Below, piece after piece: positions 26,457 to 35,542 of a stretch of 64,000 bases of DNA. The first letter of the stretch is position 1. The number at the start of each line of letters is the position of its first letter. Position numbers and translations under genes: made by a program. The stretch comes from Salinimicrobium sp963709775 (GTDB taxonomy: Bacteria; Bacteroidota; Bacteroidia; Flavobacteriales; Flavobacteriaceae), in assembly GCA_963709775.1 (NCBI GenBank), contig CAVPXS010000018.1, positions 186,001-250,000 of the forward strand, read 5' to 3'. The notes under the pieces are model-generated. The model was not told where the DNA came from. It made no database searches and saw only the letters and a program-made list of their open reading frames with translations.

Positions 26457-27578
26457 ATGAAATACCAAACAAGAAAAAAAGCTATTCTGTTGCTGGAAGA
26501 TGGTACGATTTTCCACGGGAAAGCTGTAGGGGATAAGGATGGAAAAGCCTTTGGGGAGGTTTGTTTCAACACCGGAATGACGGGTTACCAGGAAATCTTT
26601 ACAGATCCTTCTTATTTTGGACAGATCATGGTAACAACAAATGCCCATATTGGCAATTACGGGGCAAATGAAGAAGAAAAGGAAGCCGAGACAGCCCAAA
26701 TATCCGGATTGATTTGTAAGAACTTCAGTTACTATCAAACCCGTCCCGCTGCCGATGAAACCTTAAAGGAGTTTTTGGATCGCAGCGATCTTTTCGCTAT
26801 TTCAGATGTGGATACCCGTGCTTTAGTGACCTATATAAGAGAGAACGGAGCAATGAATGCCGTGATCACTTCACAGTTTGAAGATATTGAAGCTTTAAAA
26901 GAAGAATTGGCTGCCGTACCTAATATGGATGGCCTGGAGCTCGCTTCCAAAGTTTCAACAAAAGAACCTTACTTTTTTGGTGACGAAAATGCGAGATTCA
27001 AGGTGGCAGTTCTTGATGTAGGTGTCAAAAAGAGCATTTTAAAGCATCTTTCTAAAAGAGATGTATATTGCAAAGTTTTTCCTTACAATGCTACTTATGC
27101 AGATATGAAGGCGTGGGAGCCAAATGGTTATTTACTTTCAAATGGTCCCGGGGATCCAAAGCCACTTGAAAGCGCTATCCAGGTCGCAAAGGAAATTATG
27201 GAAGATGATAAGCCTCTTTTTGGGATCTGCCTCGGTCACCAGATCATTGCTTTGGCCAATGGAATTTCTACATACAAGATGCACCACGGACATCGCGGAA
27301 TAAACCACCCCATTTTGAACCTTGAAACAGGTAAGGGTGAGATCACTTCCCAAAATCACGGTTTTTCTGTGAACAAAGAGGAAACAGAAGCTCATCCTGA
27401 GGTTGTGGTGACCCACACTCACTTAAATGATCATACTGTGGCAGGAATCAGGATGAAGAATAAGAACTGTTTCTCTGTTCAATATCATCCCGAGGCCAGT
27501 CCCGGTCCTAACGATGCTCATTATCTTTTTGATGAGTTTATCCATAATCTTATTGGTCAGCAAATTTCAGCTGAGTAA
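26457..27578 (+). CDS. carA: carbamoyl-phosphate synthase small subunit
   Basis: 373 residues. Glutamine amidotransferase subunit that feeds ammonia to CarB for pyrimidine and arginine synthesis. The N-terminal domain begins KKAILLLEDGTIFHGKAVG. The class-I GATase domain has LSNGPGDPKPLE, the nucleophile in GICLGHQIIALA and the His/Glu pair in QYHPEASPGP. The ATG at 26457 is chosen because an ATG 36 bases upstream would overlap the -7 element and add 12 residues absent from the family. carB is not in the window. Confidence 0.96.
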   Translation: MKYQTRKKAILLLEDGTIFHGKAVGDKDGKAFGEVCFNTGMTGYQEIFTDPSYFGQIMVTTNAHIGNYGANEEEKEAETAQISGLICKNFSYYQTRPAADETLKEFLDRSDLFAISDVDTRALVTYIRENGAMNAVITSQFEDIEALKEELAAVPNMDGLELASKVSTKEPYFFGDENARFKVAVLDVGVKKSILKHLSKRDVYCKVFPYNATYADMKAWEPNGYLLSNGPGDPKPLESAIQVAKEIMEDDKPLFGICLGHQIIALANGISTYKMHHGHRGINHPILNLETGKGEITSQNHGFSVNKEETEAHPEVVVTHTHLNDHTVAGIRMKNKNCFSVQYHPEASPGPNDAHYLFDEFIHNLIGQQISAE

Positions 27579-27597
27579 TTATTCCAAGTTTCATAAG

Positions 27598-27634
27598 AAA
27601 ACCTCTTCAAAAATGTCATTTTTGAAGAGGTTTT
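27598..27634. terminator. perfect 18-bp palindrome / terminator after carA
   Basis: AAAACCTCTTCAAAAATG, a single T, then the exact reverse complement. The symmetric A and T ends let it act on both strands. It belongs to the family of CAAAAATG-N-CATTTTTG palindromes found at several intergenic sites in the window. Confidence 0.8.
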
Positions 27635-27976
27635 CTCGTTTTCTAAGACTGCTGTTTTTACGTGATCTCCCTGGAAAATTTTATTTTTTAAGGCATGGCT
27701 AAGCCTGGTTATTCTTTTCCTTTCTCATTATAATTTCCTGCTTAAAATATCTTTCAGAATTACCATAAGGTAATCACAAGTGTCCCGGGTTTTGGCTATT
27801 TCTAATGTTTGATGGGCTACTATAATTTTCAGGAGCTATGTGCTAATCATCTACATCGTATTCGTTAATAAATTTCTCTTAATTCCCTTGAAGTAAAGCC
27901 TTTGCTTTTTACTATTCTTTTGAAGTATTCGTATCTTGCAGGGGCAAAAAAAGATAATTAATTAAAATTTCTAAAT
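27635..27976. other. non-coding region upstream of eno
   Basis: About 340 AT-rich bases. No supported reading frame and no RNA gene were recognised. A weak promoter-like TATCTTG lies at 27932-27938, but its spacing to any TTG is poor. Confidence 0.4.
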
Positions 27977-29269
27977 ATGAGCATTATAATAAATATTCAT
28001 GCCCGTCAAATTTTTGATTCTCGCGGAAATCCAACCGTTGAAGTGGATGTTGAAACCGAAAACGGAATAATCGGAAGAGCAGCAGTTCCTTCAGGAGCTT
28101 CTACAGGTGAACATGAAGCCGTTGAACTTCGTGACGGAGGTAAGGATTACATGGGTAAAGGTGTTTCAAAAGCGATCAAAAATGTAAATGAAGTTATTGC
28201 TGAAGAACTTTTAGGATATTCAGTTTTTGACCAGAACATAATCGATCAGGCAATGATCGAACTTGACGGTACACCAAATAAATCAAAGCTTGGAGCCAAT
28301 GCCATTCTTGGGGTTTCCCTTGCAGTGGCCAAGGCAGCGGCAAATGAACTCAATATGCCTCTTTACCGTTATGTAGGTGGCGTGAGTGCCAATACGCTTC
28401 CGGTTCCAATGATGAACATTATCAATGGTGGATCACATAGTGATGCTCCTATTGCTTTTCAGGAGTTTATGGTGATGCCGGTTAAGGCAAAAGATTTTTC
28501 CGAAGCTTTAAAGATGGGTACAGAGATCTTCCACAACCTGAAGAAAGTATTGCATGACCGCGGACTTAGTACAGCTGTTGGTGATGAAGGTGGTTTTGCG
28601 CCAACTTTAGACGGAACAGAAGATGCTTTGGACACTATTTTGAAGTCCATTAAAAATGCAGGTTACAAGCCGGGTGAGGAAGTTATGATCGCATTGGATT
28701 GTGCTGCTGCCGAATTCTATGAAAACGGAAAGTATGACTATACCAAATTCGAAGGAGAATCCGGAAAAGTTAGAAGCAGTGAAGAGCAGGCAGAATATCT
28801 TGCTGAATTAGCTTCGAAATATCCTATTATTTCTATTGAAGATGGAATGGACGAGAATGACTGGGATGGCTGGAAAGCCCTTACCGATAAGATTGGAGAT
28901 AAAGTACAACTTGTAGGGGATGATCTTTTTGTCACCAACGTTGAGCGACTTTCAAAAGGTATCGAGAACAAGATTGCCAATTCTATTCTTATTAAGGTAA
29001 ACCAGATTGGTACATTGACCGAAACAATTTCGGCAGTAAATATGGCGCATAATGCAGGTTATACTTCTGTAATGTCTCACCGTTCAGGAGAGACTGAAGA
29101 TAACACCATCGCCGATCTTGCTGTTGCTTTGAACACAGGGCAAATCAAAACCGGTTCGGCTTCACGTAGTGACCGTATGGCCAAGTACAATCAACTTCTT
29201 AGAATTGAAGAAGAACTTGGAAGTGTTGCTTATTTCCCTCAGGAAAAAGCCTTTAAGATCAACAGATAG
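27977..29269 (+). CDS. eno: enolase (phosphopyruvate hydratase)
   Basis: 430 residues. Converts 2-phosphoglycerate to phosphoenolpyruvate in glycolysis. The N-terminal domain has ARQIFDSRGNPTVEVDVET and AAVPSGASTGEHEAVELRDG. The barrel carries GDEGGFAP (catalytic Glu region, about 206-213), SIEDGMDENDWDGW, LVGDDLFVTN (Mg ligands), LIKVNQIGTLTET (catalytic Lys, about 340) and SHRSGETED (about 370). It has its own terminator and an unusually long upstream gap. Confidence 0.98.
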   Translation: MSIIINIHARQIFDSRGNPTVEVDVETENGIIGRAAVPSGASTGEHEAVELRDGGKDYMGKGVSKAIKNVNEVIAEELLGYSVFDQNIIDQAMIELDGTPNKSKLGANAILGVSLAVAKAAANELNMPLYRYVGGVSANTLPVPMMNIINGGSHSDAPIAFQEFMVMPVKAKDFSEALKMGTEIFHNLKKVLHDRGLSTAVGDEGGFAPTLDGTEDALDTILKSIKNAGYKPGEEVMIALDCAAAEFYENGKYDYTKFEGESGKVRSSEEQAEYLAELASKYPIISIEDGMDENDWDGWKALTDKIGDKVQLVGDDLFVTNVERLSKGIENKIANSILIKVNQIGTLTETISAVNMAHNAGYTSVMSHRSGETEDNTIADLAVALNTGQIKTGSASRSDRMAKYNQLLRIEEELGSVAYFPQEKAFKINR

Positions 29270-29290
29270 GTTTACTTCATTTTATAATTT

Positions 29291-29325
29291 AAAAGCCTTT
29301 CCTCTTCCAGGAAGGGCTTTTTATT
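29291..29325 (+). terminator. terminator of eno
   Basis: AAAGCCTTTCCT / AGGAAGGGCTTT, a 12-bp stem with one G-T pair, loop CTTCC, then TTTTATTTT. It lies 20 bases after the eno stop. Confidence 0.85.
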
Positions 29326-29550
29326 TTAAAATATGATGTTCGTCATACTTTATGATCTTTTACTCTGCTATTTTTAAGATGGTTCAAAATTAAGTAGATT
29401 AGCCGAAAATTTAGTTGTCACAAAGATGGTTAATGGCTATTTTCCATTTTTTGCGGAGTTGAGGAAAAGGGCTGCTCTGGCTAAAAATTAAGGTAGAATT
29501 TTGTAAATTAGCAATCCTGAAAATAAATTATAAGCAAATCCATAAAAAAT

Positions 29551-30840
29551 ATGTCAAAAGTAGCTACTATAAAAATAGATGGAAAGACCTATGATCTACC
29601 AATGGTTGTGGGCACCGAAAAAGAAGTTGCCCTGGATATCACTCAGTTAAGAGGGCAGAGTGGAGCAATAACCTTAGATCCCGGTTACAAAAATACCGGT
29701 GCATGTGAAAGTGCAATTACTTTTCTTGACGGGGAAGAAGGGATTTTGAGATACCGCGGATACTCCATCGAGGAATTAGCCGAAAAAGCTGATTTTCTGG
29801 AAGTAGCTTACCTTTTGATTTTCGGAGAATTACCAACCGAAACTCAGCTGCAAAAATTCAATACAGATATTCTTGATCAGAGCATTGTGAACGAGGATAT
29901 GAAAACTGTTCTTAAAGGTTTTCCACAAACTGCACACCCTATGGGAGTTTTATCCTCTCTTACCAGTGCACTTACCGCTTTCAATCCAAAGTCGGTAAAC
30001 GTGGATTCCGAAGAAGATATGTACAGAGCGATCGTAAAGATCCTCGCGAAATTCCCTGTACTGGCTGCCTGGACTTTGCGTAAAAAGAACGATCAGGCTC
30101 TTTATAATAAAGACACCAATATTGGCTATGTTGAAAGTCTCTTGAAAATGATGTTCCAGGATGATAATCCTAAGAAATCTTACAGGCAAAACAAAGTAGT
30201 GGTAAACGCACTGGACAAGCTGTTGATTCTTCATGCAGACCATGAGCAAAACTGTTCTACTTCTACCGTAAGAATTGTAGGTTCTTCTCACGCCGGACTT
30301 TTCGCTTCAATTTCAGCAGGAGTATCTGCACTTTGGGGGCCACTACACGGGGGAGCAAATCAGGCCGTAATTGAAATGCTTGAGGAGATCAAAGCCGATG
30401 GTGGTGATACTTCGAAGTTCATTGCTAAAGCAAAAGATAAAGATGATCCTTTCAGGTTAATGGGCTTTGGTCACAGAGTTTATAAGAATTTTGATCCAAG
30501 AGCAAGAATCATCAAGAAGGCTGCCGATGAAGTTCTGGGACAATTAGGTGTTGATGATCCAATACTTGAAATTGCCAAAGGTCTTGAAAAAACGGCTCTT
30601 GAAGATCCATATTTCGTAGACAGGAAATTATATCCTAATGTTGATTTCTATTCTGGTATTATCTACCGTGCAATGGGGATCCCTACAGAGATGTTTACAG
30701 TAATGTTTGCTGTGGGACGTCTACCGGGATGGATTGCACAATGGAGAGAAATGCGATTAAGAAAAGAGCCTATTGGTCGTCCAAGACAGGTTTATATTGG
30801 AGAGACTAAACGTTCCTTTAAAGAGATAGAAAAGAGATAA
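29551..30840 (+). CDS. gltA: citrate synthase
   Basis: 429 residues. Condenses acetyl-CoA and oxaloacetate at the entry to the TCA cycle. Catalytic His regions are LWGPLHGGANQAVIEML (about 262-278) and MGFGHRVYKNFDPRA (about 305-319), with the Asp in NVDFYSGIIYRAMGIP (about 361-376). The extended N-terminal domain (TYDLPMVVGTEKEVALDITQLRGQSGAITLDPGYKNTGACES) indicates the hexameric Gram-negative type. It is monocistronic, with a terminator directly after. Confidence 0.97.
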   Translation: MSKVATIKIDGKTYDLPMVVGTEKEVALDITQLRGQSGAITLDPGYKNTGACESAITFLDGEEGILRYRGYSIEELAEKADFLEVAYLLIFGELPTETQLQKFNTDILDQSIVNEDMKTVLKGFPQTAHPMGVLSSLTSALTAFNPKSVNVDSEEDMYRAIVKILAKFPVLAAWTLRKKNDQALYNKDTNIGYVESLLKMMFQDDNPKKSYRQNKVVVNALDKLLILHADHEQNCSTSTVRIVGSSHAGLFASISAGVSALWGPLHGGANQAVIEMLEEIKADGGDTSKFIAKAKDKDDPFRLMGFGHRVYKNFDPRARIIKKAADEVLGQLGVDDPILEIAKGLEKTALEDPYFVDRKLYPNVDFYSGIIYRAMGIPTEMFTVMFAVGRLPGWIAQWREMRLRKEPIGRPRQVYIGETKRSFKEIEKR

Positions 30841-30863
30841 TATCTCTTTCAATAATTATTATA

Positions 30864-30893
30864 TAAAGCTCCACAATTGTGGAGCTTTTTTTA
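30864..30893 (+). terminator. terminator of gltA
   Basis: AAAGCTCCACAATTGTGGAGCTTT is a perfect palindrome followed by more T, 24 bases past the stop. Confidence 0.9.
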
Positions 30894-31043
30894 TGGCTTT
30901 AGTTGTATGGAACTTCAGAAATTAGAAACGTAAATTTTTATGAGAATCCAGGTTTAAGCAGAAAGAACTTCCGAAGAAATTAGGTTCCAGAAAGGTGCTC
31001 TAAAGAAACATTTTAAGCTCTTATGAGGGACGATTCCTTTTCT

Positions 31044-31051
31044 TATATTTG
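31044..31051 (+). promoter_or_regulatory. -7 element before the DDAH-like gene
   Basis: TATATTTG, a full match to TAnnTTTG, ending 17 bases before the ATG at 31069. The predicted transcript would have a leader of only about 10 bases, which favours that ATG over the TTG at 31060. Confidence 0.6.
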
Positions 31052-31068
31052 CAGCAAATTTGGGCAAT

Positions 31069-31980
31069 ATGAAACTGAATATTAAAAATGAAACTTCACG
31101 TTTAAGAGCTGTAGTCTTAGGAACTGCCGAAAGTCCGGGTCCAACACCGGAATATGAGCACGCCTATGATCCAAAATCAGCCGAACATATCAAGGCAGGA
31201 ACTTATCCTGTCGAGGAAGATATGGTGCGGGAAATGGAAGCTGTTCGTGAGGTTTTGGAAAGATATGATGTCAAGGTCTACCGTCCAAAACTGGTAAAAG
31301 ATTTGAACCAGATCTTTACTCGTGACATCGCCTTTGTCATAGATGATAAATTTATAAAAGCCAATATTCTCCCCGATCGTGAGGAAGAAATAGAAGCCAT
31401 TCAATATGTTATCGATCAAATGGATCCCGACAAGGTCATTGAATTGCCCGAAGATGTACACGTGGAGGGAGGAGATGTGATGCTTTACAATGATGACCTT
31501 TTTGTGGGGGCGTATTATGGAGAAGACTATTCTCAGTTCATAACAGCACGCACCAACCTTAAAGGGGTGGAGCATCTTAGGAAAATGTTTCCCAATAAAA
31601 AGGTGAGATCTTTTAATCTTAGAAAATCAAATACTCAGGCAAGGGATAATGCCCTGCACCTGGACTGCTGTTTTCAGCCTGTAGGCAAGGGTAAAGCCAT
31701 ACTTTATAAAGATGGATTTCTTGATATGGAGGAATACCAGTGGCTGGTGAATTTCTTCGGAAAAGAGAATGTTTTTGAGATTACCCGCCAGGAAATGTAT
31801 GACATGAATTCCAATGTTTTTTCAATTTCTGAAGATGTGGTGATTTCCGAAAAGAACTTCACCCGACTTAATACCTGGCTTAGAGAGAATGGCATGAAAG
31901 TGGAGGAAGTGCCTTATGCCGAAATAGCCAAACAAGAAGGCTTGTTGAGATGTTCAACACTGCCTTTAATAAGGGATTAA
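31069..31980 (+). CDS. dimethylarginine dimethylaminohydrolase-family guanidine hydrolase
   Basis: 303 residues. The amidinotransferase/DDAH superfamily acts on guanidino groups through a Cys nucleophile. Visible are NQIFTRDIAFVI (about 83-94), the ELPEDVHVEGGDV segment with the catalytic His/Asp environment (about 124-136), LHLDCCFQPVGKG and the C-terminal nucleophile in LLRCSTLPL (about 292-300). The true substrate (arginine, dimethylarginine or related) cannot be told from sequence. It is followed 8 bases later by ctlX, a second member of the same superfamily, so a joint role in arginine/citrulline metabolism is likely. The ATG at 31069 is preferred to the TTG at 31060. Confidence 0.85.
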   Translation: MKLNIKNETSRLRAVVLGTAESPGPTPEYEHAYDPKSAEHIKAGTYPVEEDMVREMEAVREVLERYDVKVYRPKLVKDLNQIFTRDIAFVIDDKFIKANILPDREEEIEAIQYVIDQMDPDKVIELPEDVHVEGGDVMLYNDDLFVGAYYGEDYSQFITARTNLKGVEHLRKMFPNKKVRSFNLRKSNTQARDNALHLDCCFQPVGKGKAILYKDGFLDMEEYQWLVNFFGKENVFEITRQEMYDMNSNVFSISEDVVISEKNFTRLNTWLRENGMKVEEVPYAEIAKQEGLLRCSTLPLIRD

Positions 31981-31988
31981 AATTATTT

Positions 31989-32940
31989 ATGAGACAAATT
32001 ACAGATACTGTACTAATGGTGCGGCCGGTTGCTTTCAGGATGAATGAACAAACCGCCGTGAATAATTATTTTCAGGAAGGTCTGCACATGGATAATGAGC
32101 AGATCAATAAAAAAGCTCAGGAAGAGTTTGACAATTTTGTGGCGAAACTACGAGATGTCGGAGTGAACGTTATTGTGGTAGATGATGATGAGAAACTGGA
32201 CACTCCAGATTCCATTTTCCCTAATAACTGGGTCACCTTTCATGAGGATGCTACTGCAGCGATTTATCCTCTTTTTGCCGAAAACCGAAGAAGAGAACGC
32301 AGGGCCGAAATTTTTGACAAGATCGAAGCCGAAGGTTATCTCATAAAAGATGTAATTGATTATACCAGTGCAGAGGAGGAAGAACTTTTCCTTGAATCCA
32401 CAGGGGTTCTTATTATGGACAGGGTCAATGAAAAAGCGTATTGTGCGCTTTCTCCCCGCGCTAATGAAGAATTACTTGATTGAATTTTGTGAGGATTTTG
32501 AACTTACTCCGGTCATCTTTACCTCATACCAGGATGTGGATGGTCGCAGGATGCCCATTTACCACACCAACGTAATGATGTGCCTGGCAGAGAATTTTGC
32601 GGTGATTTGCCTGGATAGTATTGATGATCCAAAAGAGCGAAAAAATGTTGTAAAACATTTGAAGTCAGACGGGAAAGAGATCATAGAAATTTCTGAAGCC
32701 CAACTTCATCATTATGCCGGGAATATGCTGCAGGTGCAAGGTGCCGACGGAAAGAAATACCTGGTGATGAGTGAGGCAGCAAGAAAAAGCCTTCTGCCTG
32801 TTCAGATCGCAGCAATTGAGAAACACTGTGAAATTTTAAGCAGTGATCTTAGCACGATTGAAACCTGTGGCGGCGGGAGTGCCCGCTGTATGCTAGCCGA
32901 AGTTTTTCTTCCGAAGAAAGAAAATATGAAGGTTGTCTAA
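31989..32940 (+). pseudogene. ctlX: citrulline utilization hydrolase CtlX-like, frame broken near 32478
   Basis: Begins MRQITDTVLMVRPVAFRMNEQTAVNN, and the frame from 31989 ends early at 32483. The rest continues one base over to 32940. Removing one base in CTTGATTGAA joins ANEELL to IEFCEDFEL and gives about 316 residues, the family length. Family features are the IFPNNWVTFHED motif (Asn/His), RRMPIYHTNVMM (His) and the C-terminal nucleophile CGGGSARCMLAEVFLP. CtlX proteins are amidinotransferase-fold hydrolases linked to citrulline use. It is probably a functional gene with a sequence error. It shares a transcript with the DDAH-like gene. Confidence 0.8.
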
Positions 32941-32976
32941 AGAGCCTTTTTGACGTCAACCTATATTAAAAATTAT

Positions 32977-33003
32977 AAGCCCTTTCAAAAAGGGCTTTTT
33001 TTA
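32977..33003. terminator. terminator between convergent genes
   Basis: AAGCCCTTTCAAAAAGGGCTTTTTTT. It lies 36 bases after ctlX and 8 bases after the stop of the minus-strand hypothetical gene, so it can serve both. Confidence 0.85.
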
Positions 33004-33010
33004 TACTCTT

Positions 33011-33445
33011 TTATTCCTGATCTTCTATTCTCGGCAGCGCCTTGTCTGCCTTGTAATGGCGAAGCTTCTTTATAAAACTGTGCACTTCGTGCTGGCCTGC
33101 GCCGGCATGGATCTTTATAAAATGATGATCCTTATAAAAGGAATATTCCTCTGCCCGGCCTTTGTATATTTTCAGCTTATAAAAAGGAATTACAAGGGAA
33201 TAAGTTTCCCCACCGGCTTTAAAACTTATCAATACCCCTTTCGAACGCATTTCCAGCGTACAATTGGTTTGGCCTTCGTTTAAAACAAGCAGGTTGTAAA
33301 TTTCAATACTTGCTGCAGTGACAGGAAGCTCGCGAAGACTGGTGCTTTTTAGCTCCTCTCTTTCTGCAAGATTGAAAGGTTTGCCCACCAGCTCATTTAT
33401 TTCTTCTCTTTTATCACTAAAATCCTGCGAAATATTAAGTAGCAT
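33011..33445 (-). CDS. conserved hypothetical protein
   Basis: 144 residues from the ATG at 33445 (MLLNISQDFSDKREEINELV). An upstream ATG at 33559 would add 38 residues and overlap the divergent argS promoter, so it is not used. I recognise no domain. It is soluble with no signal peptide or membrane span, and a beta-rich middle (CTLEMRSKGVLISFKAGGETYSLVIPFYKLKIY) is followed by a His/Lys-rich end. It is divergent from argS. Confidence 0.65.
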   Translation of the reverse strand: MLLNISQDFSDKREEINELVGKPFNLAEREELKSTSLRELPVTAASIEIYNLLVLNEGQTNCTLEMRSKGVLISFKAGGETYSLVIPFYKLKIYKGRAEEYSFYKDHHFIKIHAGAGQHEVHSFIKKLRHYKADKALPRIEDQE

Positions 33446-33507
33446 TTTCTTTTTTCTTAAAGGTAAGCATTTGCGCGCAAACCCTTTAACCAAGCTCAAA
33501 ATTCTGT

Positions 33508-33515
33508 TATCTTTG
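33508..33515 (+). promoter_or_regulatory. -7 element of argS
   Basis: TATCTTTG, a full TAnnTTTG match, 43 bases before the argS ATG. No good -33 element is seen. Confidence 0.55.
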
Positions 33516-33558
33516 CGACTTCCTGTACCAGGCCTGCAGGTGATAAAAAGACAAAACA

Positions 33559-35328
33559 ATGAATGTTCAGGACAAACTTTCCGCTCAGGTAAAAGAGGCG
33601 GTGAAAAATATTTTTGATGTAGATCTGGAAACGGTGGAATTTCAGCCTACCCGTAAAGATTTTGAAGGCGATATTACCCTCGTGACTTTTCCCATGTTGA
33701 GGCAAATCAAAACCAGCCCCGTTAAACTTGGGGAGGCTATAGGCCAATACCTGGTTGAGAATAACAAGGATATTCAAAAATTCAATGTGGTTCAGGGCTT
33801 TTTGAACATTGTTCTTGCAGATCAATTCTACCTGGATTTCTTCGGAAGTATGAAAGATGACACTTCTTTTGGAAGAACTTCTGAAGGGGAACAGTCGATC
33901 ATGGTGGAGTACTCCTCGCCAAATACGAACAAGCCACTGCATTTAGGACACGTAAGAAATAACCTTTTAGGATATTCTGTTGCCGAAATTCTTAAAGCTT
34001 CCGGAAAGAAGGTTTACAAAACCCAGATCATTAATGACCGCGGAATTCACATCTGCAAATCCATGCTGGCATGGCAGCGCTTCGGAAATGATGAAACTCC
34101 CGAAACCACCAGTCTTAAAGGTGATAAACTGGTAGGGAATTACTACGTCAAGTTTGATAAAGCTTATAAAGAAGAAGTTTCCTATTTGCTGGCACAGGGC
34201 AAAACTGAAGAAGAAGCAAAAGCCGAAGCACCCATTTTAAAGGATGCGCAGGAAATGCTTCGTAAGTGGGAAGCCGGGGATAAGGAAGTAGTGGAGCTGT
34301 GGAAGACCATGAACCAATGGGTTTATGATGGCTTCGAGGAAACTTACCAGAAGCTGGGAGTGGATTTTGATAAGAATTACTACGAAAGCGACACTTATTT
34401 ACTGGGTAAAAATGTGGTTGCTGAAGGTCTCGAAAAAGGTGTTTTTTATCGTAAAGATGACGGCAGTGTTTGGATAGATCTTACCGAGGATGGTCTTGAT
34501 GAAAAGATCGTGCTGCGTAGCGACGGTACTGCCGTATACATGACCCAGGATATTGGTACTGCCATACAACGTGTAAAGGATTTCCATATCAATGGTATGG
34601 TTTACACCGTAGGGAATGAGCAGGATTACCACTTTAAAGTGCTCTTTTTGATCCTCAAGAAGCTGGGCTATGAATGGGCAGATAACCTTTACCACCTAAG
34701 CTACGGAATGGTTGACCTTCCCACGGGGAAAATGAAAAGTAGGGAAGGAACTGTGGTTGATGCCGATGATCTTATTGATGAAATGACCGCCACGGCCCGA
34801 AATATTTCTGAAGAACTTGGAAAACTGGATGGATATTCAGCAGCCGAAAAAGATGAACTTTACCGCATCATTGGCCTGGGGGCGCTTAAATATTATATTC
34901 TGAAAGTTGATCCCAGAAAGAGAATTCTTTTCAATCCTGAAGAATCTGTCGATTTCCAGGGAAATACCGGTCCGTTTATTCAATACACTTACGCCAGGAT
35001 CCAATCTATCCTTCGTAAAGCTGAATTTGATTACAGCCAGCCAATTCTTGCTTATAATTTAAATGATAAAGAGAAGGAGTTAATAAAACAACTTCAGTTA
35101 TATCCTGAAACTATTCAGCTGGCGGCAGAAAATCATAGTCCGGCGTTGATTGCCAATTACACCTATGAACTGGTTAAGGTATTCAATAGTTTCTATCAAA
35201 ATGTGACTATTCTTGGGACCGAGGATGAAACCGAAAAGAAATTCAGGGTGCAGCTTTCAAAAGCAGTAGGGGATGTTATAAAATCTTCCTTTGAACTTCT
35301 GGGAATTCAGGTGCCGGAGAGAATGTAG
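33559..35328 (+). CDS. argS: arginyl-tRNA synthetase
   Basis: 589 residues, class Ia. The N-terminal Add-1 domain (about 1-105) is followed by the catalytic core with YSSPNTNKPLHLGHVRNNLLG (HIGH-type signature, about 115-135). The KMSKS-equivalent is GKMKSREGTVV (about 390-400), and the anticodon domain ends VQLSKAVGDVIKSSFELLGIQVPERM. It charges tRNA-Arg. It stands alone, with a repeat-containing gap after it. Confidence 0.97.
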   Translation: MNVQDKLSAQVKEAVKNIFDVDLETVEFQPTRKDFEGDITLVTFPMLRQIKTSPVKLGEAIGQYLVENNKDIQKFNVVQGFLNIVLADQFYLDFFGSMKDDTSFGRTSEGEQSIMVEYSSPNTNKPLHLGHVRNNLLGYSVAEILKASGKKVYKTQIINDRGIHICKSMLAWQRFGNDETPETTSLKGDKLVGNYYVKFDKAYKEEVSYLLAQGKTEEEAKAEAPILKDAQEMLRKWEAGDKEVVELWKTMNQWVYDGFEETYQKLGVDFDKNYYESDTYLLGKNVVAEGLEKGVFYRKDDGSVWIDLTEDGLDEKIVLRSDGTAVYMTQDIGTAIQRVKDFHINGMVYTVGNEQDYHFKVLFLILKKLGYEWADNLYHLSYGMVDLPTGKMKSREGTVVDADDLIDEMTATARNISEELGKLDGYSAAEKDELYRIIGLGALKYYILKVDPRKRILFNPEESVDFQGNTGPFIQYTYARIQSILRKAEFDYSQPILAYNLNDKEKELIKQLQLYPETIQLAAENHSPALIANYTYELVKVFNSFYQNVTILGTEDETEKKFRVQLSKAVGDVIKSSFELLGIQVPERM

Positions 35329-35374
35329 GTCGAAGTACGAAGGTAGAAGTGGGATTTTAGAAGTTAAAGATAAC

Positions 35375-35403
35375 AGGTGTCAAAAATGACATTTTTGACA
35401 CCT
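35375..35403. repeat. dispersed palindrome, argS-ffh gap
   Basis: AGGTGTCAAAAATG, a single A, then CATTTTTGACACCT: perfect 14-bp arms. It shares the core CAAAAATG-N-CATTTTTG with the element after carA, while the outer bases differ but still pair. It has no T-tract on the plus strand. Confidence 0.75.
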
Positions 35404-35491
35404 CTTCCAAACGGAAATTTTTTCCGCGGAGACATAAAAATATTAAAGTTGAAGAGGAGTTGAAAAAGTTTTCACTTCAGCCTCAAATCAT

Positions 35492-35499
35492 TAAATTTG
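35492..35499 (+). promoter_or_regulatory. -7 element of ffh
   Basis: TAAATTTG matches TAnnTTTG, 43 bases before the ffh ATG. The leader contains a short GCCG/CGGC hairpin. Confidence 0.55.
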
Positions 35500-35542
35500 C
35501 AACTGCCGACTAAAGCCGGCGGTTTAAAAAATCTGAGAGATT

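Noticed and set aside
33446..33559. 38-residue extension of the hypothetical protein at 33011-33445
   Set aside because: It would overlap the divergent argS promoter, and the added Cys/Arg-rich residues lack conservation signs.
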